Below, one piece after another: positions 9,690 through 20,276 of a stretch of 64,000 bases of DNA. Both the position numbers and the translations under genes were made by a program. This DNA is from an uncultured Alphaproteobacteria bacterium. GTDB lineage: Bacteria; Pseudomonadota; Alphaproteobacteria; HIMB59; GCA-002718135. The notes under the pieces were generated by a model. The model was not told the DNA's origin. It ran no database searches and saw nothing but the letters and a program-made list of their open reading frames with translations. Numbering within the stretch: the first letter of the stretch is position 1; every line of letters starts with the position of its first letter. The stretch lies in assembly GCA_902593125.1 (NCBI GenBank), contig CACJGU010000001.1, forward strand, positions 1 to 64,000. Direction: 5' to 3'.

Positions 9690-10874
9690 ATGAAATCTAA
9701 ATTTGAAAGAATCAATAGACTTCCACCATATATTTTTTCAGAAATAAATAATCTTAAGTTCAAATTACGCTCACAAAAAAAAGATATTATTGATTTTGGT
9801 ATGGGAAATCCAGATATGCCAACACCAAACCATATTAGACAGAAATTAAAAGATACAATTGATAAACCTGGAGTAGGGCGATACTCTGTCTCTAAAGGTA
9901 TTAATGGATTAAGAAAAGCTCAAGCAAAATATTATAAAAGAAGATTTGATGTTAATCTTGATATCAATAAAGAAATTATTGTAACCATTGGTTCTAAGGA
10001 AGGATTAGCAAATCTTGCTCAGGCAATTACGTCCAAAGGCGATAAGATATTGTGTCCAGATCCATCATATCCGGTTCATCCATATGGTTTTACTATAGCA
10101 GGTGCTAAATTAACTCCCTTAAAAACAATTTATAATGGAAAATTTAATTCAGAAAAATATTTAATTAATATTGAAAAGAATATGAAAAAAAACTTTTCAA
10201 TAAAAGCCGTAATAGTTTCTTTTCCTTCAAATCCTACTGCACAAATAGTTGATTTGGATTTTTATAAGGATCTTGTAAAATTAGCTATAAAATATGAAAT
10301 ATATATTTTATCTGACCTTGCTTATTCTGAAATATATTTTGAAAATAATCCTCCTCCATCAATTTTAGAAGTTAATGACGCTAAAAAGGTAGCGGTAGAA
10401 TTTACTACTTTATCAAAAACATATGCAATGGCTGGATGGAGAATTGGTTTTGCTGTTGGAAACAAAACCTTAATTGAAGCATTAACTAAAATTAAATCTT
10501 ACGTAGATTATGGTGCCTTTACTCCAGTTCAAGTTGCTGCAACGGCAGCTTTAAATGGTTCTCAACAATGTGTTGAAGAAATTAGACAGACTTATAAAAA
10601 AAGAAGAGATGTTTTGATTGAAACATTTGCAAGAGCCGGTTGGGAAATCCCAAAACCAAAAGCTAGTATGTTTGTTTGGGCACCTATTCCAGATAAATTT
10701 AAAAAACTTGGATCTATGAAGTTTGCAAAAAAATTGATGATTAATGCAGATGTAGCCGTAGCGCCAGGATTAGCATTTGGAAAAAATGGCGAAGGTTTTG
10801 TTCGAATTGGTTTAGTTGAAAATACTCAAAGAATTAGACAAGCTGCAAAAAATATAAAAAAATTTTTAGATTAG
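9690..10874 (+). CDS. Class I/II PLP aminotransferase (alanine/LL-DAP aminotransferase-like)
   Basis: DFGMGNPDMPTPNHI, SFPSNPTAQ, TLSKTYAMAGWRIGFAVGN. Confidence 0.93.
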   Translation: MKSKFERINRLPPYIFSEINNLKFKLRSQKKDIIDFGMGNPDMPTPNHIRQKLKDTIDKPGVGRYSVSKGINGLRKAQAKYYKRRFDVNLDINKEIIVTIGSKEGLANLAQAITSKGDKILCPDPSYPVHPYGFTIAGAKLTPLKTIYNGKFNSEKYLINIEKNMKKNFSIKAVIVSFPSNPTAQIVDLDFYKDLVKLAIKYEIYILSDLAYSEIYFENNPPPSILEVNDAKKVAVEFTTLSKTYAMAGWRIGFAVGNKTLIEALTKIKSYVDYGAFTPVQVAATAALNGSQQCVEEIRQTYKKRRDVLIETFARAGWEIPKPKASMFVWAPIPDKFKKLGSMKFAKKLMINADVAVAPGLAFGKNGEGFVRIGLVENTQRIRQAAKNIKKFLD

Positions 10875-12211
10875 TATATATTTTTATCTAAACCTGGTAC
10901 CCAATTTGTACCTGCTAATGGAACTCTTGCCATAGCAGCTGCTTCAACAGTTAATGCGCATAAATCTTCAGGCTCTAAATTATGTAGATCATTTTTACCA
11001 CAGGCTCTTGCTATTGTTTGTGCTTCTAAAGTCATTACTTTTAGATAATTAGATAATTTTTTTCCAGCTTTTATAGGATCTAATCTTTTCATTAATTTAG
11101 GATTTTGAGTCGAAATACCTGCTGGATCATTACCTTCGTGCCAATCATCATATGCGCCAGCAGTTGAGCCAAGTTTATTATATTCTTTTTCCCATTTTGG
11201 GTCATTATCACCAATAGCAATCATTGCAGCAGATCCAATTGATACTGCATCTGCTCCAAGAGCTAACGCTTTTGAAACATCTGCACCATTTCTGATTCCA
11301 CCTGATATAATTAGCTGTACATCTCTGTGTACATTTAAATCTTGTAAAGCATCAACAGCTGGTCTAATACATGCCAGAGTGGGTTGCCCAACATTTTCTA
11401 TAAATACTTCTTGAGTAGCAGCAGTACCTCCCTGCATACCATCAAGAACAACACAATCTGCACCTGCTTTGATTGCTAAAGCGGTATCATAATAGGGGCG
11501 TGCACCAGCAATTTTTACAAAAATTGGTACTTTCCACTGAGTAATTTCTCTTAATTCAGTTATTTTAATTGCTAAGTCATCTGGACCTGTCCAGTCAGGG
11601 TGCCTACAAGCAGATCTTTGATCCACACCTTTTGGAAGTGTTCGCATCTCGGCTACACGATCTGAAATTTTTTGACCAAGAAGCATTCCACCACCACCAG
11701 GTTTTGCTCCTTGTCCTATTACAACTTCAATTGCATCAGCTTTTCTTAAGTCATCAGGATTCATTCCATATCGTGATGGTAAAAGTTGATAAACTAATGT
11801 TTTAGATTGACCTCTTTCTTCTTTTGTCATTCCTCCATCACCAGTTGTAGTAGATGTGCCAGCAATTGATGCACCTCTACCTAATGCTTCTTTAGCTGGT
11901 CCTGATAAAGCACCGAAGCTCATTCCAGCTATCGTTATAGGTATTTTTAATTGAAGAGGATTTTTTGCAAATCTGGTTCCCAAAGTGACATTTGTTGAGC
12001 ATTTTTCCCTATAACCTTCTAAAGGATACCTTGACATAGATGCACCCAAAAATAGAAGATCATCAAAATGTGGTAGTTTCCTTTTAGATCCACCACCTCT
12101 GATATCATAAATTCCTGTTTCTGCTGCTCTTCTAATCTCAGAATTAGTATATTCATCAAAAGTCCAAGATTGACGAGGTTTAGTAGTATTTTTTTTAATA
12201 TTTTTATTCAT
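10871..12211 (-). CDS. glxD: FMN-binding glutamate synthase-like protein (GlxD / N-methylglutamate synthase C-like)
   Basis: ITIAGMSFGALSGPAKEALGRGA, GQGAKPGGGGMLLGQK, DCVVLDGMQGGTAA. Confidence 0.88.
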   Translation of the reverse strand: MNKNIKKNTTKPRQSWTFDEYTNSEIRRAAETGIYDIRGGGSKRKLPHFDDLLFLGASMSRYPLEGYREKCSTNVTLGTRFAKNPLQLKIPITIAGMSFGALSGPAKEALGRGASIAGTSTTTGDGGMTKEERGQSKTLVYQLLPSRYGMNPDDLRKADAIEVVIGQGAKPGGGGMLLGQKISDRVAEMRTLPKGVDQRSACRHPDWTGPDDLAIKITELREITQWKVPIFVKIAGARPYYDTALAIKAGADCVVLDGMQGGTAATQEVFIENVGQPTLACIRPAVDALQDLNVHRDVQLIISGGIRNGADVSKALALGADAVSIGSAAMIAIGDNDPKWEKEYNKLGSTAGAYDDWHEGNDPAGISTQNPKLMKRLDPIKAGKKLSNYLKVMTLEAQTIARACGKNDLHNLEPEDLCALTVEAAAMARVPLAGTNWVPGLDKNIY

Positions 12212-12907
12212 TTAATATTCCGATACGTTATCTATTGTAAAGTTGTACAATTTTCTTGCAGAGCCAAATTTCTTAAATTTTGACGCTTTAAAATTTTTAA
12301 TTTTTCCTAATTTAAGTAGTTGTTCTACTTTTAATAAATCTTTTTTAGACATTTTTTTTTCAATACAATCTGCACCCAAGCTTTTTGGTTTTCCTATCAT
12401 ATAGATCACAGTTTCATAAATACTATCACCTAAAGCCTCTCCAGCGTTTCCACAAATTAATAAGCTACCTGATTGAGCCATGAAAGCCGACATATGACCA
12501 ACAGAACCTTTGACTATAATATCAACACCTTTCATAGAGATACCACATCTTGAACTAGCATTACCATCAATAATTATTGTTCCACCATGGGCAGTTGCTC
12601 CAGCAGATTGGGAAACATTTCCTTTTACATGTATTAGTCCTGACATCATGTTTTCACCTAGACCAGTGCCAGCATTCCCCTCTACAGTTATATTTGCCTT
12701 TTGATTCATTCCTCCACAATAATACCCAACATGACCTTTAATTTTAACTGATATATCCTGATGTAAACCTGCACAAATTGCATGATTGCCACTAGGGTTT
12801 TTAATAATAAATTCTCTTTGATTCTTTTTATAATCTATATTTTGAAGATAATTATTAATATTTCTAAGTGAATTTTTTTTAAAATCTAAATCTTCTAATT
12901 TCCCCAT
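12212..12907 (-). CDS. glxC: GltB3-domain protein (GlxC-like)
   Basis: Repeated beta-helix GxxxG pattern; located between GlxB- and GlxD-like genes. Confidence 0.87.
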   Translation of the reverse strand: MGKLEDLDFKKNSLRNINNYLQNIDYKKNQREFIIKNPSGNHAICAGLHQDISVKIKGHVGYYCGGMNQKANITVEGNAGTGLGENMMSGLIHVKGNVSQSAGATAHGGTIIIDGNASSRCGISMKGVDIIVKGSVGHMSAFMAQSGSLLICGNAGEALGDSIYETVIYMIGKPKSLGADCIEKKMSKKDLLKVEQLLKLGKIKNFKASKFKKFGSARKLYNFTIDNVSEY

Positions 12908-13785
12908 GTATAGACAACTCCTGGTTCAGGTTCATAAATATTTGCATTATTTACATTTGGCAGATGTGCCATAGCTTGAAATTCAGATGCTACGGCTACA
13001 TAATCTTTATTTTCAGCAATTACAGCAGGCTTGCATGCGATTTCATCTCTTAAAACTGCAAAACCATTATTTGTACCAGCTATAAATGTATAAAAACCAT
13101 CTAAATTTGAAAGACATTTTGTTAGAGTTTTTTTCATTGAATTGTTTTTTGATAATTGATTGCTGATATATCCGGCAGCAACCTCTGTATCATTAAACGA
13201 TTCAAATTTTTTTCCTTTTTTAATTAAGTTTCTTCTTAAATTGTTATGGTTTGAAAGAGACCCGTTGTGTACTAAACATTCATCTTCACCAGTAGAATAG
13301 GGATGAGAGCCATCCAAAGTTATTGCACTTTCTGTTGCCATACGAGTATGTCCTATTGCATGACTCCCAGAAAATTTATTTAATTGAAATTTCTTTACGA
13401 TGTCCTTTGGGTTGCCAACTTGTTTAAAGATTTCGATTGATCTACCATAACCAATTAATGATAATTCCTGATAATTATTTTCTAGAAATGACAAAAGTAT
13501 TTTAGGTCTTGTTTTTGTATGTATAACTAAATGATCAGAAATTAGTTTAATTTTAATGTCTTTAAATTTATCAATTATATTTTTTTTGAACAAATTTATA
13601 TTAAAATTTATTGGAAAACAAACTGAGTACTTATAGTTACGTAGTGAATTATTATTATTGTATATTGCAAAACCAGCTGAATCAGGCCCCCTTGAAGACA
13701 TATTGTCAAGCATGGGAGATAAATAATTACCTAATTTATCGTGTAATTTTTTCTTTTTTAAGTAAATGCCAACAATTCCACACAT
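12895..13785 (-). CDS. glxB: Class II glutamine amidotransferase (GlxB-like)
   Basis: MCGIVGIYL N-terminal Cys, SSRGPDSAG, AIGHTRMATESA, LVHNGSLSNH. Confidence 0.9.
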   Translation of the reverse strand: MCGIVGIYLKKKKLHDKLGNYLSPMLDNMSSRGPDSAGFAIYNNNNSLRNYKYSVCFPINFNINLFKKNIIDKFKDIKIKLISDHLVIHTKTRPKILLSFLENNYQELSLIGYGRSIEIFKQVGNPKDIVKKFQLNKFSGSHAIGHTRMATESAITLDGSHPYSTGEDECLVHNGSLSNHNNLRRNLIKKGKKFESFNDTEVAAGYISNQLSKNNSMKKTLTKCLSNLDGFYTFIAGTNNGFAVLRDEIACKPAVIAENKDYVAVASEFQAMAHLPNVNNANIYEPEPGVVYTWGN

Positions 13786-13851
13786 ATAAATTTGATTTTA
13801 TATATAGATATTTTTAATTTTATCTATTGCAAGTTTAATAAATAATAAATT

Positions 13852-14826
13852 TTAGATATCTAATAATTTTATATAATGAGAAAGTTCCAAACCCGCATCC
13901 CAAGCATCACTTAAACTTTTACCAAAAACCCAGTCGCCAGATAGAAAAACTTTATTATCTTTTGAATTTATCCATTTTTTTTTAGATAATGAGTTATATG
14001 TTATATTTGTTTGAGCATATAACCAACGATGGGTTTTTGTAAAAAAAGGTTTATTATTTATAATAAATTTATTTTCAAAAACAGAAATGGCATACTTTTC
14101 TAAATCAACATTATTAATATCTAGATTTTTTTTAGTATAATTACTACTCATATTTAAAACCCAGCTCTCATATTTTAATTGAGGAAATTTAAAATTTTGT
14201 CTCATAACAAAACTGATATCATCATGTAAATTTAAACCACCATCTATTTTAATATTAGTATTATCTTTAAAAGATAACATTAAAGTATAGATTGGATCAT
14301 ATTCAGGAATATGATTATTAGAAAAACTTATATAATCTTTTGATAATTCTCTCGCCTGTAAATAAGGTATACATATTAAAACTAAATCATAATTTTTAAA
14401 TTCTTGTCTATTTGTATACAAATTGTAATTATTTTTTTCATTTTTTAAAATCTTTAAAATTTTAGAGTTAAAATGACTATCAATATTAATTTTTTTAAAT
14501 ATATTTTTTGGAATAGAATTCATTCCATTTTTTCCAATTAAAATTTTTTTTTTAATTATTTTATTTTTTCCTAAATCAGTTGAAAATAAAATTTCTTTTT
14601 CTTTTATCAAATCAAATTTTGTTAGAACTTCACTTAATTGATTACTATTATGTTTCTTAGATAAATAATGTGCACCATGATCAAATATTAAGTCATCATG
14701 TATTCTAGTTGATATTCTTCCACCAGAACGCCACGATTTGTCAAACATTGTAATATTTTTGCCTTTTAAATTGTAAGCTAGAGACAAACCAGTCATTCCA
14801 GCACCAATTATTGCTATTTTTTTCAC
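13852..14826 (-). CDS. FAD/NAD(P)-dependent amine oxidase-like (renalase-like) oxidoreductase
   Basis: IAIIGAGMTGLSLAYNL, DHGAHYLS, FLSGDWVFGKSLSDAWDAGLE. Confidence 0.88.
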   Translation of the reverse strand: MKKIAIIGAGMTGLSLAYNLKGKNITMFDKSWRSGGRISTRIHDDLIFDHGAHYLSKKHNSNQLSEVLTKFDLIKEKEILFSTDLGKNKIIKKKILIGKNGMNSIPKNIFKKINIDSHFNSKILKILKNEKNNYNLYTNRQEFKNYDLVLICIPYLQARELSKDYISFSNNHIPEYDPIYTLMLSFKDNTNIKIDGGLNLHDDISFVMRQNFKFPQLKYESWVLNMSSNYTKKNLDINNVDLEKYAISVFENKFIINNKPFFTKTHRWLYAQTNITYNSLSKKKWINSKDNKVFLSGDWVFGKSLSDAWDAGLELSHYIKLLDI

Positions 14827-15030
14827 TTAATTAACTATTAAGATGCTAAGATATATTGATTTGATTTTATTAATTTTTTTTAATCCAAATCTACTACATA
14901 AGTTTTTATATCTTTGTTTTTTTGGTAAATTTATTGTTTTAAAATGAATATTATCATAACCAAACATACTTTTCTGACCATTTATTTCATATAGTTTTTT
15001 AAGAATAGTAGATTTCCTTTTAATAACCAT
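14827..15030 (-). CDS. Small basic hypothetical ORF
   Basis: ORF abutting downstream FAD oxidoreductase gene; no recognisable motif. Confidence 0.35.
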   Translation of the reverse strand: MVIKRKSTILKKLYEINGQKSMFGYDNIHFKTINLPKKQRYKNLCSRFGLKKINKIKSIYLSILIVN

Positions 15031-15032
15031 GT

Positions 15033-15116
15033 TTAATAAAAGAAAAAGATTGTTAAATTTAAAGCAATAAATATAAAAACTATTGCAAGCGCAGCATATA
15101 GATTTCTTTTGTTCAT
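15033..15116 (-). CDS. Possible 27-aa single-TM micro-ORF
   Basis: Reads MNKRNLYAALAIVFIFIALNLTIFFFY, absent from ORF track. Confidence 0.35.
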   Translation of the reverse strand: MNKRNLYAALAIVFIFIALNLTIFFFY

Positions 15117-15160
15117 AAAGATTTATAATAAATATATTGGTTAAAAGTCAAGTTTGTAAA

Positions 15161-16018
15161 TCAATTCATCAAAAGCGATTGTAGGAAATCTAAATTATCT
15201 AGTAATCTTCTCAATTCTTCTGGATCTAGACCTTTTAAATTTTCTTTAAATAAATTTTGGTAATCTAACGTATCTATCCGGTCAGTATATATTTCCTTCA
15301 ATGATATTGTATTTGAGTTATCATAGTCATAATTTCCAATTAATATCTTAGTCAATGCAGGAAAAATCAACGAAGTAGTAGTATATGTCGCAAAACCAAT
15401 ATCTCTATCTTCTTCTAGTCTTTTATCAATAAATGTAAAATATACTGCTATTCTTGCAGCACGAGTTAATTCAGCAACTGAAAGCTCATTATCCTCTGAA
15501 ACATCTAAAAATGTAAACGTTTCGTTTATACAGTTAGCTGGGTTATTATCATTATTACAAGTTTCAATGAGTTGAGAATTCATCAAACTTATTATTTCTC
15601 CATAGATAATTTGATACATACTTGGAATAGATTTGCATTTTTCATAAGTTGAGAAATCGGATGAATTTAAAAAAGAATAATCTATACCATCCCATCCTTC
15701 AGGAGCTGTATGTTCTAGTAAATAATCTCCATCTTTTTTTAAAAAATAGTAATAACTTCCATCTACTTCACCCCATTTATAAGCTACCCAATTTTGTACC
15801 TTAGCCGTTTTAGAAATATTAAAACCAACATATGTTTCATCAATCCACATACTAGTGTTATTTGAAATTATAAAAACTTGATTTTCAGACTGACAATCTT
15901 CACTCCAAATTCCTTGTAAGTTATTTGGAAATTTATTTTCAAAGATTAATTCAGCTTTTGTATTAAATGAAAATATAATAATTATTATAAACAAAGTTTT
16001 TATAACAATATTATTCAT
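15161..16018 (-). CDS. Secreted EF-hand calcium-binding hypothetical protein
   Basis: Signal peptide-like N-terminus; loops DVSEDNELSVAE and DYDNSNTISLKE fit the 12-residue EF-hand pattern. Confidence 0.7.
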   Translation of the reverse strand: MNNIVIKTLFIIIIIFSFNTKAELIFENKFPNNLQGIWSEDCQSENQVFIISNNTSMWIDETYVGFNISKTAKVQNWVAYKWGEVDGSYYYFLKKDGDYLLEHTAPEGWDGIDYSFLNSSDFSTYEKCKSIPSMYQIIYGEIISLMNSQLIETCNNDNNPANCINETFTFLDVSEDNELSVAELTRAARIAVYFTFIDKRLEEDRDIGFATYTTTSLIFPALTKILIGNYDYDNSNTISLKEIYTDRIDTLDYQNLFKENLKGLDPEELRRLLDNLDFLQSLLMN

Positions 16019-16517
16019 AAGGCATAACTCTTACTACATCCCCATAAATAATTACAACTCTTTGTCCATTTTGAATTGCCTGTTTATCTCCTTGAACAAA
16101 AGCCTTTTCTTGATTGCTTTCACAATCAGATATTTCTTTACCGCATTCATCTATATTAACAATGTATTGAAAACCATCATGATTACCTAATTTTGCTTGA
16201 ATAACTGATCCTAAAGCAGCCCCACCAATAGTTGAAAAAACTAAAGCTATATCTTGACATTTTGTTCCTAAAACCTCTTCTTCTCCACAAATTTGTGTGG
16301 CTAGTAAACCTCCAATCATTGCTCCGGCTGTAGCACCAACCCAGTCGCTTTCTCCTTCTATTTTTACCGGAAGGGAAGTTATAATTGTTCCATATTCTAT
16401 ATTAGTGACTTTTTGTGCATCAGATTTTTTTACTTTGTTTGGTGATGTTGTATTACAAGAAATTGCTAAAACACTTAATAATATTATAAAGATTAGAATA
16501 TTTAATGCTCTCTTCAT
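16011..16517 (-). CDS. Glycine-zipper 2TM outer-membrane lipoprotein, SlyB-like
   Basis: Lipobox-like LAISCN; GATAGAMIGGLLA...GGAALGSVIQAK. Confidence 0.82.
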   Translation of the reverse strand: MKRALNILIFIILLSVLAISCNTTSPNKVKKSDAQKVTNIEYGTIITSLPVKIEGESDWVGATAGAMIGGLLATQICGEEEVLGTKCQDIALVFSTIGGAALGSVIQAKLGNHDGFQYIVNIDECGKEISDCESNQEKAFVQGDKQAIQNGQRVVIIYGDVVRVMPYE

Positions 16518-16614
16518 AGTTTTATTTATATTATAAAGTAAAATTGTCTAAAATATGTAATTAAATTTTAATATAACATATAAATTTAATTATAATTAAC
16601 TATCTAGATATTTA

Positions 16615-18093
16615 ATGAAAAGTATGTTTTTGATACTAGGAAATCAGCTATTTCCACTAAAATACCTTAAACCATATAAGGATTCAACATTCTTAATGAT
16701 GGAAGACTATAGTTTATGCACATTTCAGAAACATCATAAATTAAAATTAATATTATTTTTATCAGCAATGAGATCTTATGCTGATGAATTAAAAAAAAAT
16801 AAATTTAAAATAAATTACTATGATTTAAATAATGACTTTAAAACTTCTTATGAAAAAAAATTAGAAAATTTTATCATTAAAAACAAAGTAAAAGAATTAA
16901 TTTCTTTTGAAATTGAAGATAAATTTTTTGAAAAGAAAATATTATCATTAACAAAAAAAGTTAAAATTAGTTGGAAAGTAATAAATTCACCTATGTTTTT
17001 AAATTCAAGGGATGATTTTAAAGACTATCTATCAAAAACAAAAAAACCATTTATGGCTAATTTCTATAAAACGGCTAGAATTAAGATAGATATTTTGATG
17101 GATAAAGGTAAGCCCAAAGGAGGAAAGTGGAGTTTTGATGAAGAAAATAGAAAAAAACTTCCAAAAGATATTAAAATTCCTGCAATGCCTGTAGCAAATG
17201 AAACTAGTCATACTAAAAATTTAAAAAAAGTAATAAAACAAATATTTAAAAGTCATCCAGGAGATGTTGATAATTTTTGGCTACCCACAACTCATAAAGA
17301 TTCAATTAATTGGTTAGATTATTTTATTGCAAAAAAGTTTAATTTGTTTGGTGATTACGAAGATGCTGTTGATACAGATAATAATTTTTTATTTCATAGT
17401 GCTTTAAGTCCTATGATTAATTTAGGTTTAATAACACCTGAACTTATTATTGAAAGAATTAAGAAAGTCGAAAATAAAATCAAAATTAATTCCTATGAAG
17501 GTTACATTAGGCAGATTATAGGGTGGAGAGAATTTATTAGAGGAATTTATCAGAATTATGATAAGATTTTAGAAGAAAATAATTTCTTCAAACATAAAAA
17601 TTCACTTACTCAAAAATGGTATGATGGTACAACTGGCTTAGACCCATTAGACCACTCAATTCAAAATGCTAAGAAGTTCGGATATACTCATCACATTGAA
17701 CGTCTAATGGTTTTATGTAATATTATGAACTTATGTGAAATTAAACCGATTGAAGTTTATAATTGGTTTATGGAAATGTTTGTTGATAGTTCTGATTGGG
17801 TAATGTCACCTAATGTTTATGGAATGGGTTTATTTAGTGATGGGGGAATCTTTAGCACAAAGCCATATATATGTGGATCTAGCTACTTTATGAAAATGAT
17901 GAATTTTAAAAAAGGTAATTGGAATGATATAATGGATGGATTGTATTGGAGATTTATTAATAAAAACAGAAATTTTTTTCAGTCTAACCCTCGTTTAAAT
18001 ATGATGGTTAGTATTTATGATAAAATGAATACTGAAAGAAAAAATCACATATTAAAAAAAGCAAATCAGTTTATACGTGATAATACTACTTAA
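16615..18093 (+). CDS. Cryptochrome/photolyase-related protein (DPRP, FeS-BCP type)
   Basis: Family-like ILGNQLFP, YEGYIRQIIGWREFIRG, HHIERLMVLCN, MSPNVYGMGLFSDGG, CGSSYFMKM. Confidence 0.9.
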   Translation: MKSMFLILGNQLFPLKYLKPYKDSTFLMMEDYSLCTFQKHHKLKLILFLSAMRSYADELKKNKFKINYYDLNNDFKTSYEKKLENFIIKNKVKELISFEIEDKFFEKKILSLTKKVKISWKVINSPMFLNSRDDFKDYLSKTKKPFMANFYKTARIKIDILMDKGKPKGGKWSFDEENRKKLPKDIKIPAMPVANETSHTKNLKKVIKQIFKSHPGDVDNFWLPTTHKDSINWLDYFIAKKFNLFGDYEDAVDTDNNFLFHSALSPMINLGLITPELIIERIKKVENKIKINSYEGYIRQIIGWREFIRGIYQNYDKILEENNFFKHKNSLTQKWYDGTTGLDPLDHSIQNAKKFGYTHHIERLMVLCNIMNLCEIKPIEVYNWFMEMFVDSSDWVMSPNVYGMGLFSDGGIFSTKPYICGSSYFMKMMNFKKGNWNDIMDGLYWRFINKNRNFFQSNPRLNMMVSIYDKMNTERKNHILKKANQFIRDNTT

Positions 18094-18470
18094 TGAAAAA
18101 AGTTAATGTTTCTGCTGCAGTTATTGTAAAAGATAGTAAATATTTTATTGCAAAACGAAATAAAGATAAACATCTTGGCGGTTATTTTGAATTTCCGGGA
18201 GGAAAGCAAGATGATAATGAAACTTTAGAACAAACCGTAATAAGGGAAATTAAAGAAGAATTAAATGTTGATATCACTGTAGATAGAAAATTAGGTGAAG
18301 AACATTATAGTGATGAGAAAATTAATGTTCATTTGCACTATTTTTTTTGCACAATTATAAAAGGGGATATTGTATTAAAAGAACATGAAGAAGCAGCTTG
18401 GGTATCAAAAGAAGAATTTAATAAATATAAATTTGCTGAAGGTGACAAAGATATAATATCTCTTTTATAA
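18093..18470 (+). CDS. NUDIX hydrolase, MutT-like
   Basis: GGKQDDNETLEQTVIREIKEELNV Nudix box. Confidence 0.92.
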   Translation: MKKVNVSAAVIVKDSKYFIAKRNKDKHLGGYFEFPGGKQDDNETLEQTVIREIKEELNVDITVDRKLGEEHYSDEKINVHLHYFFCTIIKGDIVLKEHEEAAWVSKEEFNKYKFAEGDKDIISLL

Positions 18471-18530
18471 ATATATTATTCCGCATATCTCCAGGAATAA
18501 TTCTAATTAACTAAACATTGTTAAAATTTA

Positions 18531-19259
18531 ATGATAAATGGTCAGCATTATATGAAAGTTAATAAAGATCAAATTTCAGCTTGGGGAGTGCATGCATTTA
18601 CAGGTTCTGGAGCTATACTTGGTTTTTTAGCTCTAGTATCAATACTAAATAATGATCAAGTTGGAAGTTTTCTTTGGCTTGGTATGGCCCTACTTGTTGA
18701 TGGGGTTGATGGTACTCTTGCAAGGAGAATAGGTGTAGAAGAAAAAGCACCAAATCTCGATGGTATAATCTTAGACTCTATAATTGATTATTTAAATTAC
18801 GTTATTAATCCTGCTCTTATGATTTATTGGTTTCAAATGGTGCCACAAGGATTTGAATTGATTTTACCTGCATTAATATTTGGAGTTTCTCTTTATACCT
18901 TCATTAATGTTAATATGAAAACAGATGATTATTATTTTCAAGGTTTTCCAGCTGTTTGGAATGTTGTTGTTTTATATTTTTTTATATTAAATACAAATGA
19001 ATGGATAAATTTAATTGTAATTATAATTTTATCTATATTAACTTTTGTGCCATGGAAATTTGTTCACCCATTAAGAGTTAAATCATTTAGAAACTTAACA
19101 ATTTTTTTTACTGTTATTTGGGCTGCCACAACTTTACGTTTAGTAACTAAATCTGAATTTAATTTAATTATTAATGATTCAATAGTTTTAATAATTTGGC
19201 TAATATGTACTGGATATTTTGCTTGGATTTGTTTTATAAGATCTATTAAAGATTATTAA
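18531..19259 (+). CDS. pcs: Phosphatidylcholine synthase (CDP-alcohol phosphatidyltransferase)
   Basis: DGVDGTLARRIGVEEKAPNLDGIILDSIIDYLNYV motif; likely start at internal ATG (MKVNKDQISAWG). Confidence 0.85.
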   Translation: MINGQHYMKVNKDQISAWGVHAFTGSGAILGFLALVSILNNDQVGSFLWLGMALLVDGVDGTLARRIGVEEKAPNLDGIILDSIIDYLNYVINPALMIYWFQMVPQGFELILPALIFGVSLYTFINVNMKTDDYYFQGFPAVWNVVVLYFFILNTNEWINLIVIIILSILTFVPWKFVHPLRVKSFRNLTIFFTVIWAATTLRLVTKSEFNLIINDSIVLIIWLICTGYFAWICFIRSIKDY

Positions 19260-19308
19260 AAATTAATTTGCTATATTATTTTATAAAAATTCAATATATT
19301 TAAAATAT

Positions 19309-19707
19309 ATGGAAATTGAGAAAATTTTTAAAAATTTAATATTAATTGATTTTGCTATTTTAATTCTAATTGTTATTTCCTCAATGTATCAATCAAATGA
19401 AATCAATCAGATAAACCAAAATTTGGAAAAAGGTTTACTTGATTACTATGAAAATTTTTCGAAAATAATTTCTTTAATTTTATTTTTTTTATATTTGTTT
19501 ACATTAAATTTGCTTTACAGATTTATTTCTTATGGAAAACAATTATATCTATTTTTAGTAATATCAGCTTTATTGCTCAATTACTTTAATGGTTCAGTAG
19601 TAAATACTTCTTTTGGAAGCGTAATTGATCAAGTAGGGGGAATGGTCTCGGGCGCTATTTTAATACTTCTTTATTTTTCACCAATTAAAAATAATTTTAC
19701 AAGATAA
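19309..19707 (+). CDS. Hypothetical membrane protein
   Basis: Hydrophobic ORF. Confidence 0.55.
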   Translation: MEIEKIFKNLILIDFAILILIVISSMYQSNEINQINQNLEKGLLDYYENFSKIISLILFFLYLFTLNLLYRFISYGKQLYLFLVISALLLNYFNGSVVNTSFGSVIDQVGGMVSGAILILLYFSPIKNNFTR

Positions 19708-19852
19708 ATATAAAAAAACTAGGATTTATAAGGTTTTTTGAAATTTATTACTAATTTGTGAATATTTTATTATAATATAATATGTTCAGTCGGTCACTAG
19801 CCTGAGAACTTGTTTGAGTTTAGTAACAAAAGGCCAAAAAATATATATTTAA

Positions 19853-20245
19853 GTGACTAGATTATTATCAAAAATTATAATTTCATTACTAACATTATGG
19901 GCAGTCTCTGCTTTTATCGCAGAAATAATGGGAGTCACAATATTTTTCCCCTTTAACATAGTTGAAAGACAAGAAATACCTTACCATCGTCTCTCATCTT
20001 TAAGATTATCTATTATGTTAACTTTTGCATATTTTGGTTTCAGATATCTATTTCTTCAAACAGATAAACTATATCCAATACAATTTTTAGATCTTTATAT
20101 TAAATCACTTACAATATCTAGCTTGTTTGTTTTTTATTCAATGAATGTGGAATTAAGAGAGTATTATTTTGTATTTTTCTTTTTTGTTGTTTCGGTAATT
20201 TTACATTTTGCTTCAAAAAGAAAAATAAGAAGTTATTTTAATTAA
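19853..20245 (+). CDS. Hypothetical membrane protein, GTG start
   Basis: Hydrophobic ORF followed by terminator. Confidence 0.6.
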   Translation: MTRLLSKIIISLLTLWAVSAFIAEIMGVTIFFPFNIVERQEIPYHRLSSLRLSIMLTFAYFGFRYLFLQTDKLYPIQFLDLYIKSLTISSLFVFYSMNVELREYYFVFFFFVVSVILHFASKRKIRSYFN

Positions 20246-20247
20246 AA

Positions 20248-20269
20248 CAAGCGGCTATTACACCGCTTG
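20248..20269. terminator. Bidirectional terminator hairpin
   Basis: CAAGCGG ctattaca CCGCTTG between convergent genes. Confidence 0.75.
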
Positions 20270-20276
20270 AAATATA

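Noticed and set aside
14827-15030. DUF2256-like protein near photolyase genes
   Set aside because: Lacks the paired Cys zinc motif; only a vague LPKK...C resemblance.
19790-19852. Possible leader RNA upstream of the GTG-start ORF 19853 (GCCT..AGGC pairing)
   Set aside because: Only weak 4-5 bp pairings visible; not enough support.
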